Shown: in pieces, positions 7,351 to 14,305 of the stretch
How the letters are laid out: the number at the start of each line of letters is the position of its first letter
Position numbering within the stretch: position 1 is the first letter of the stretch
Source: DATFWK01 sp035259345
Lineage (GTDB): Bacteria > Actinomycetota > Thermoleophilia > Miltoncostaeales > Miltoncostaeaceae
Assembly (NCBI GenBank): GCA_035259345.1
Contig: DATFWK010000176.1
Coordinates: forward strand, 1 to 14,305
Length of the DNA: 14,305 bases
Reading direction: 5' to 3'
Notes under the pieces: model-generated
What the model saw: the letters and a program-made list of their open reading frames with translations, nothing else
Database searches by the model: none
What the model was told of the DNA's origin: nothing
Made by a program: the position numbers and the translations under genes

Positions 7351-8625
7351 TCAGCCGGCCCGGGCCCTCCGCTCGCGCGCCGAGACGCCCTCGAGCACAC
7401 CGCCCGCCAGGTCCGGCGCGCTCTCGCGTCCGATGCCGTCGATCTCGGGCACCCGGTGCGTGAGGCTCCACAGGCCCCAGGCGCCGAGGAGCAGCGCGCA
7501 GATGCCGAGGCTCCATCCGATGCCGACCGCCTGCGCCAGCCCGCCGGCGGCGAGCGCCCCGACCGCGATCGGACCGACCACCGAGAGCTGGTAGAGCCCC
7601 AGCATGCGGCCGAGCATCTCGCGCGGCGAGCGCAGCTGGATCGCCGTATTGGTCGCGATGAACATCCAGATCCAGAAGAAGCCGCAGAACGCCATGGCGG
7701 CCAGCGTCAGCCCGAACCAGGGCGAGACGGCGACCACGCCGGCGCCGACGGCGAACCCGGTGGTCGCGGTGGGCAGCGCGTGGTGGCGCGGGTAGCCGTT
7801 GCGGGAGAGCGCGTCGAGGCCCCAGGCGCCGACGAGGGCGCCGCCCCCCATCGCCCCGAGCAGGAGGCCGAGGCCGATCTTGCCCGCGCCGAGGTGGGCC
7901 GCGACCACCGGCGCCAGCTCCTGCACCGGCGCCGCCAGCGTCGCGAAGAACACCATGCCGATCAGGAGGCGCCGGATCGCCGGGTCGCGCCGCGCGTGCC
8001 CGAGCGCCCGGCGGATGCCGACGGCGGCGTGCACGGCGTGGGGCATGAACCGCGGGAGGCCCGCGAGCACCCAGACCAGCACGAGGAACGAGACCGCGTT
8101 CAGCGCGAAGCACGCACCGGCCCCGAGGAGCGCCAGCACCACCCCGCCGAGCGCCGGCCCGGCGAGGCGCGCGAGGTTGATCCCGGCGGCGTTCAGGGCG
8201 ACGGCCTCCGGCAGGCGCTCCCGCGTCGCCAGCTCGCCGACCAGCGCGAGCATCGAGGGCAGGCCGACCGCGAAGCCGACGCCCACGAGGAACGAGCAGA
8301 CGTAGATCGCCGCCGGGCTCAGGAGGTCCGCCCAGGTCAGGGCCGCCAGCACCCCGGCGCCGACCGCCTGCAGGCCGAAGGTGACCATGCCCACCGCGCG
8401 CCGGTCGAAGCGGTCCGCCAGCTGGCCGCCGTAGGTCGAGAGGAGGAAGGCGGGTCCGCGCGCCACGAGCGACAGGGCGCCGACGGCGGCCGGCGAGCCG
8501 GTGAGGTGGTAGATCAGGTACCCGCCCGCGACGATCTGGAGCCAGGAGCCCGCGTTCGAGGCGAGGCTGGCCAGCCAGAAGCGGCGGAACTCGGGCACCC
8601 GCAGCACGTCGGGGACCCTGGCCAC
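7351..8625 (-). CDS. MFS transporter, EntS/MFS_3-type probable exporter
   Basis: A 424-residue integral membrane protein. Hydrophobic stretches are consistent with about 12 transmembrane helices, for example near 15-40, 47-66, 82-98, 103-123, 165-190, 219-245, 248-270, 287-300, 304-325, 345-363 and 367-388. The loop GGQLADRFDRR (66-76) after the second helix is the MFS motif A region, and SPREMLGRMLGLYQL (333-347) resembles the matching loop of the MFS_3 (enterobactin exporter-like) group. The N-terminal VLRVPEFRRFWLASLASNAGSWLQ (about 7-30) is also typical of that group. Substrate is unknown; export of a small molecule or drug is the usual role. The start is uncertain: GTG at 8625 gives the full reading but has no good ribosome site, and an internal GTG at about 8607, closer to the conserved segment, is an alternative. 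It lies 64 bases after the bicupin gene and 21 bases before the M20 peptidase gene. Confidence 0.9.
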   Translation of the reverse strand: MARVPDVLRVPEFRRFWLASLASNAGSWLQIVAGGYLIYHLTGSPAAVGALSLVARGPAFLLSTYGGQLADRFDRRAVGMVTFGLQAVGAGVLAALTWADLLSPAAIYVCSFLVGVGFAVGLPSMLALVGELATRERLPEAVALNAAGINLARLAGPALGGVVLALLGAGACFALNAVSFLVLVWVLAGLPRFMPHAVHAAVGIRRALGHARRDPAIRRLLIGMVFFATLAAPVQELAPVVAAHLGAGKIGLGLLLGAMGGGALVGAWGLDALSRNGYPRHHALPTATTGFAVGAGVVAVSPWFGLTLAAMAFCGFFWIWMFIATNTAIQLRSPREMLGRMLGLYQLSVVGPIAVGALAAGGLAQAVGIGWSLGICALLLGAWGLWSLTHRVPEIDGIGRESAPDLAGGVLEGVSARERRARAG

Positions 8626-8651
8626 ACGGACACGATAGCCGGGGCGGGGCC

Positions 8652-8686
8652 GCCCGCCCGGCGCGCGGGCACCGCCGGACCGGCGG
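8652..8686 (-). terminator. Two consecutive GC-rich hairpins after the bicupin gene, possible weak terminator
   Basis: Immediately after the bicupin stop there is a near-perfect palindrome (CCGCCGG, one base, CCGGCGG at 8672-8686), then a second stem (GCCCGC/GCGGGC with a seven-base loop at 8652-8670). No T-run follows, so intrinsic termination is uncertain. In DNA this rich in G+C such stems also arise by chance. Confidence 0.3.
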
Positions 8687-8689
8687 GAG

Positions 8690-9622
8690 CTAGGTCTCGC
8701 CGTCCATGAAGTCGAGCGGCTCGACGCGGCCGATCAGCCCGATGCCCCGCAGGAAGAACTTGTTCGAGCGCGGGTAGTAGGTCATGTCGCTGGTCTCGCG
8801 CGTGCCGTAGGCGAGGTACGTGACCCCGTCGGGCCCGGCGACGAGATGGTGGGCGATGCCGGTGCCCGGCGGGCGGGAGACGACGTGCCCCACCCGGAGG
8901 TCGTGCGAGGCGTCGGCGACCCCGGCGGCGCGCCGGGCCGGGCTCGGTGTCAGGACGAGCGTGGCCGTCCCCTCGAGGACGACGAAGATCTCCTCCTCGG
9001 CCGAGTGGCAGTGAGGCGGTGCGCCCTCGCGTCCCGGCGCCAGCGTGACCAGGTTGAGCCCGGTTCGCTCCGCGCCCGCGGCGCGGCCGAGGGCGCGCAC
9101 CTGTCCCTCGAAGAACGTCGGGGCGTTGGCGGCGTGCACGATGGACGGCGGGCGCGCGGCCGGCTCCGTCAGGGGTGGCGGCCCGGCCTCCACCTCGCGA
9201 TCCCACGGCTCCGGGTCCGCGCCGGCCGCGACCCACCGCGCGCCCAGCCACATGACGCCGGCGCGCGGGAGCAGCGTGGCCGCGTCGCGGGCGCGAGTGC
9301 CGAAGAAGAGCACGTCGAGGCCGCCGTCGCCGCCCATCAGGGTGTGCGCCGCGCCCTCGGGCAGGTGGACCAGGCAGTCGCCGGGCCCGACCCGGTACGT
9401 CGCCCCGTCCTGCCACGAGAGCCCCTCGCCGGCGAGCACATAGACGATCTCCTCCTCGGCCCCGTGCACGTGCGCCGGCGTCGACCACCCGCCGGGGGTC
9501 ACCCGGATGCGGCGGAGGCCGACCCCGCGCGAGCCGATCGCCTCTCCCAGCCTGGTCCAGGTCGCGCGCAGGTGGCCCCGCTCGATCGTGAGGTCGTCCA
9601 CGTCTTCCCAATGGGCGATCAT
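8690..9622 (-). CDS. Bicupin (two cupin domains) protein of unknown function
   Basis: A 310-residue soluble protein with a duplicated cupin beta-barrel. In the first domain, cupin motif 1 spans GGWSTPAHVHGAEEEIVYVLAGEG (44-67) with His51, His53 and Glu57/58, and motif 2 is GDCLVHLPEGAAH (81-93) with His93. In the second, motif 1 includes PPHCHSAEEEIFVVLEG (202-218) with His204, His206 and Glu210, and motif 2 is VGHVVSRPPGTGIAHH (244-259) with His258. Both sites keep a complete set of metal ligands, so two metal-binding sites are expected. The tail ending YYPRSNKFFLRGIGLIGR (282-299) looks ordered and family-specific. Bicupins include oxalate decarboxylases, dioxygenases, isomerases and storage proteins; nothing here selects one, so no reaction is assigned. 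The ATG at 9622 is well supported by GAGGAG six bases upstream. It has its own promoter with an overlapping palindrome between it and the ATP synthase operon. The MFS gene follows after 64 bases and may be functionally linked. Confidence 0.88.
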   Translation of the reverse strand: MIAHWEDVDDLTIERGHLRATWTRLGEAIGSRGVGLRRIRVTPGGWSTPAHVHGAEEEIVYVLAGEGLSWQDGATYRVGPGDCLVHLPEGAAHTLMGGDGGLDVLFFGTRARDAATLLPRAGVMWLGARWVAAGADPEPWDREVEAGPPPLTEPAARPPSIVHAANAPTFFEGQVRALGRAAGAERTGLNLVTLAPGREGAPPHCHSAEEEIFVVLEGTATLVLTPSPARRAAGVADASHDLRVGHVVSRPPGTGIAHHLVAGPDGVTYLAYGTRETSDMTYYPRSNKFFLRGIGLIGRVEPLDFMDGET

Positions 9623-9628
9623 CGCGCG

Positions 9629-9634
9629 CTCCTC
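9629..9634 (-). promoter_or_regulatory. Shine-Dalgarno site of the bicupin gene
   Basis: The minus strand reads GAGGAG, six bases before ATG at 9622. It fixes the start and leaves a short leader downstream of the predicted promoter. Confidence 0.65.
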
Positions 9635-9645
9635 GCGGCTGACAC

Positions 9646-9657
9646 GAACGTACGTTC
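9646..9657. promoter_or_regulatory. Perfect 12-bp palindrome GAACGTACGTTC, putative operator (LexA/SOS-box-like)
   Basis: The sequence is its own reverse complement and lies 23 bases upstream of the bicupin start. With the preceding C it reads CGAACGTACGTTC, fitting the Gram-positive SOS-box pattern CGAAC-RNRY-GTTC apart from the final outer G, which is T here. It overlaps the predicted -10 hexamer, the usual place for a repressor site. A TetR-type or other dimeric regulator is an equally fair reading from one site. Confidence 0.5.
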
Positions 9658-9682
9658 TATCAGCGGCTCAGCGGCCGGACAA
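9654..9682 (-). promoter_or_regulatory. Predicted sigma70-like promoter of the bicupin gene
   Basis: The minus strand has TTGTCC as -35 (9677-9682, four of six consensus bases), a 17-base spacer, and TAGAAC as -10 (9654-9659, four of six). Transcription would begin around 9645-9648, giving a leader of about 25 bases containing the GAGGAG ribosome site. The spacer is almost entirely two tandem copies of an 8-mer. Spacing and position are ideal, but the hexamers are only moderate matches. Confidence 0.45.
9660..9675. repeat. Tandem 8-bp direct repeat inside the promoter spacer
   Basis: Two perfect adjacent copies of TCAGCGGC (plus strand, 9660-9667 and 9668-9675) fill 16 of the 17 bases between the predicted -10 and -35 elements. 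Gain or loss of one unit would change the spacer by 8 bases and should silence the promoter. Confidence 0.6.
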
Positions 9683-9704
9683 GCGGCCGGCCGAGGGCAC
9701 GGCC
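9672..9704 (-). terminator. GC-rich hairpins directly after atpC, possible end of the ATP synthase transcript
   Basis: Just after the atpC stop the RNA could form a five-pair stem (GGCCG/CGGCC, six-base loop, 9689-9704) and then a six-pair stem (CGGCCG, six-base loop, CGGCCG, 9672-9689). The second stem covers the predicted -35 of the next promoter. There is no T-tract, so this is at best a weak or factor-assisted terminator. Confidence 0.3.
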
Positions 9705-10201
9705 TCAGGCCAGCCCGCCCTCCTCGCGCGCGTCCAGTGGCACGTCCTCCCGGCTCTCCCTGCGCGCCGCGGCGCCCATGTCGGCAACCCGCAGCCGGCT
9801 CTGCGCTCGGCGGACGGCGCGCTCGGCGGCCTCCCGCGCCTCCTCGTCGTCGCCGGCGGCGGCGAGCGCCTCCTCGGCCTGGCGCAGGTCGTCGGCCGCG
9901 CGGGCGCGGTCGACCGACTCGGCCGGCTCGGCGTGCTCGACCAGCACGAGCACCTGGTCGTCCTCGACGGAGAGGTACCCCTCGGTGGTGGCGTAGGCCC
10001 GCACCTGGTCGTCCAGCAGCCGGATCCTGGTCTCGCCGATGCGCAGGTCGGCGATCAGCGGGGCGTGGCGAGGGAGGATGCCCACCTCGCCTTCCACGCT
10101 CGGCGCGATGACCATCGCCGCGTCGCCCTCGTACACCGGTCCCTCCGGGGTGAGCACGCGGACCGCGACGCGCTTGCGCTCCTCGGTGCCGAGGCCGGTG
10201 C

Positions 10202-10205
<4 letters not shown>
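9705..10205 (-). CDS. atpC: F1Fo ATP synthase epsilon subunit
   Basis: The epsilon subunit is part of the central stalk, joining gamma to the c-ring and regulating ATP hydrolysis. Residues 11-92 form the usual N-terminal beta-sandwich, with LTPEGPVYEGDAAMVIAPSVEGEVGILPRHAPLIADL (18-54) as the family signature and the later GYLSVEDDQVLVLVE (76-90). Residues about 95-141 are Ala/Glu/Arg-rich and fit the C-terminal helical hairpin. At 166 residues it is longer than the common 120-140, because of a charged C-terminal tail (142-166). The GTG at 10205 forms a GTGA overlap with the atpD stop, so coupled translation is likely. It is the last gene of the ATP synthase operon, followed by GC-rich hairpins. 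Confidence 0.95.
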
Positions 10206-11602
<1,397 letters not shown>

Positions 11603-11628
11603 GGTGTGCCTGGTCCTTTGGTCGGGTG

Positions 11629-12521
11629 TCACGAGAGCGCGTCGGCGCCCGCGACCACCTCCAGGATCTCCTGGGTGATGGCCGCCTGGCGCGCGCGGTT
11701 CATCTGCAGCGTGTAGACGTCGATCAGCTGGGCGGCGTTGTCGCTGGCGTTGCGCATGGCGGTGCGCCGCGCCGCGAACTCGGAGGCGGCGCTCTCGAGC
11801 AGGGCCCGGTAGACCGCCGTGTTGAGGTAGGTCGGCAGCAGCCGCTCGAGGAACTCCTTGGCGTCCGGCTCGAAGAGCGCGAGGGCCTTCGAGAACGTCG
11901 CCTCGCCCTCCTCGTCCTCGTCCTCGACGATGCGCCGCGGCACCGGCAGGAGCTGCTCCTCGGTGACCCGCTGCTCGAGCACCGAGCGGAAGGCGTTGTA
12001 GACGATCACGACCCGGTCCGCCTCGCCGGACGTGAAGCGCTCGACCAGGTACTCGACCACCTGCACGGCGTCGTCGTAGGAGGCGTCGGTCGAGAAGCCC
12101 TGGTACTCGCGCTCGACCGGGAGGCCGCGGAAGCGCAGCGTGCCGACGCCCTTCTTGCCCAGCGGGACGTAGGCGATGTCCTGGGCGCCCTCGCTCCGCA
12201 GCCGCTCGGCCACCTGCATGCCGCGGCGGATGATGTTCACGTTGAAGGCCCCCGCCAGGCCGCGGTCGCCGGTCAAGAGGACGACCAGCCCGCGGCCGAT
12301 CTCCTCACGCTCCTCGAGCAGCGGCATGCCCTGCAGGCTGCCGCTCTGGCGCGCGGACTGGGCCATGAGGCTCCGCATCGCCGCCGCGTAGGGCCGCAGG
12401 GCCTCGATGCGGGCCTGGGCCCGGCGCAGCCGGGCCGAGGCGACGAGCTCCATCGCCCGGGTGATCTTCCGCGTGCCGCGCACCGAGTCGATGCGCCGCT
12501 TGATGTCCCGCTGGCTCGGCA

Positions 12522-12522
<1 letters not shown>
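11629..12522 (-). CDS. atpG: F1Fo ATP synthase gamma subunit
   Basis: The gamma subunit is the rotating central shaft inside the alpha3beta3 hexamer. The 297-residue product has the conserved N-terminal coiled-coil helix IDSVRGTRKITRAMELVASARLRRAQ (11-36) and the Rossmann-like core with LLTGDRGLAGAFN (82-94). The matching C-terminal helix runs through AMRNASDNAAQLIDVYTLQMNRARQAAITQEILEVVAGADAL (about 255-296). A run of acidic residues, VEDEDEEGEA (199-208), lies in the variable region where lineages differ, so it may be a lineage mark rather than a defect. The ATG at 12522 shares one base with the atpA stop (TGATG). The stop at 11629 falls just ahead of atpD. Length and order are normal. Confidence 0.96.
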
Positions 12523-14210
<1,688 letters not shown>

Positions 14211-14216
14211 GGAATG

Positions 14217-14222
14217 CCTTTC
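14217..14222 (-). promoter_or_regulatory. Shine-Dalgarno site of atpA
   Basis: The minus strand reads GAAAGG, six bases before GTG at 14210, in the 22-base gap after atpH. It decides the GTG start. Confidence 0.55.
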
Positions 14223-14232
14223 TGGGTGCGTG

Positions 14233-14305
14233 TCAGGAGACGCCCGCGGGCGCCTGGGGGGCCTGTTCCAGGGTCCGGCGGAGGCCGTCGAGGCGTCCCC
14301 GGACC
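14233..14305 (-). CDS. atpH: F1Fo ATP synthase delta subunit, C-terminal end only
   Basis: Only the last 23 codons and the stop lie in the window. In the frame ending at TGA (14233-14235) the product reads VRGRLDGLRRTLEQAPQAPA followed by GVS. The RGRLDGLRRTL part matches the usual end of the delta subunit, where the text is typically of the form SVRGRLEALRRxL. Position directly before atpA is the canonical place for atpH. Whether the full gene is a standalone delta or an actinobacterial b-delta fusion cannot be seen. Confidence 0.8.
   Translation of the reverse strand, partial: VRGRLDGLRRTLEQAPQAPAGVS

Noticed and set aside
8626..8689. A promoter for the MFS gene in the 64-base gap
   Set aside because: The gap is nearly all G and C with no credible -10 hexamer, so readthrough from the bicupin promoter is more likely.
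6295..8709. An 804-codon open reading frame on the plus strand
   Set aside because: It lies opposite the M20 and MFS genes, is rich in Arg, Ala, Gly, His and Asp, has no recognisable domain, and crosses real gene borders. Such frames are a by-product of high-GC codon use on the other strand.

Overview
The window is very G+C-rich (over 70% by eye) bacterial chromosome. Every supportable gene lies on the minus strand, so transcription runs from the right edge to the left. GTG is the commonest start codon, one TTG start is used, and junctions are tight, often with 1- or 4-base overlaps. Gene content and protein style point to Actinomycetota. A short-form S-adenosylhomocysteine hydrolase and an archaeal-type phosphoglucose/phosphomannose isomerase suggest a deep-branching lineage such as Thermoleophilia or Rubrobacteria rather than a mycobacterium or streptomycete. 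That placement is an inference; no rRNA or ribosomal protein is present to test it.

Right part (14305 to 9705): the distal half of an F1Fo ATP synthase operon in canonical order, with the 3' end of atpH (delta), then atpA (alpha), atpG (gamma), atpD (beta) and atpC (epsilon). The alpha subunit carries an unusual tail of about 60 residues rich in Ala, Glu and Pro.

Middle (9704 to 7351): a short intergenic region with GC-rich hairpins and a sigma70-like promoter whose -10 element overlaps a perfect 12-bp palindrome, GAACGTACGTTC. The palindrome matches the Gram-positive LexA/SOS-box consensus but could be another repressor's operator. The promoter faces a bicupin protein of unknown function, followed by a major facilitator superfamily (MFS) exporter-like gene.

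Left part (7329 to 1): a tightly packed run of an M20 peptidase, a LytR-CpsA-Psr (LCP) glycan ligase, a UDP-glucose/GDP-mannose 6-dehydrogenase, a sugar-1-phosphate nucleotidyltransferase, a bifunctional phosphoglucose/phosphomannose isomerase and, at the edge, a truncated ahcY. The middle four form a plausible envelope-glycan module: hexose-phosphate interconversion, NDP-sugar synthesis, oxidation to an NDP-uronic acid, and transfer of finished polymer to the wall. From memory, the order LCP, nucleotidyltransferase, SIS-domain isomerase, SahH resembles the mycobacterial Rv3267 to Rv3248c neighbourhood.

There is no gene-free stretch longer than about 85 bases, and I see no RNA gene, CRISPR array, mobile element or phage gene. 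Overall this is ordinary core chromosome. I found no evidence of a new multi-gene system. The points most worth following are the palindrome-controlled bicupin gene, the extra C-terminal domain on the LCP protein, and the AtpA tail.
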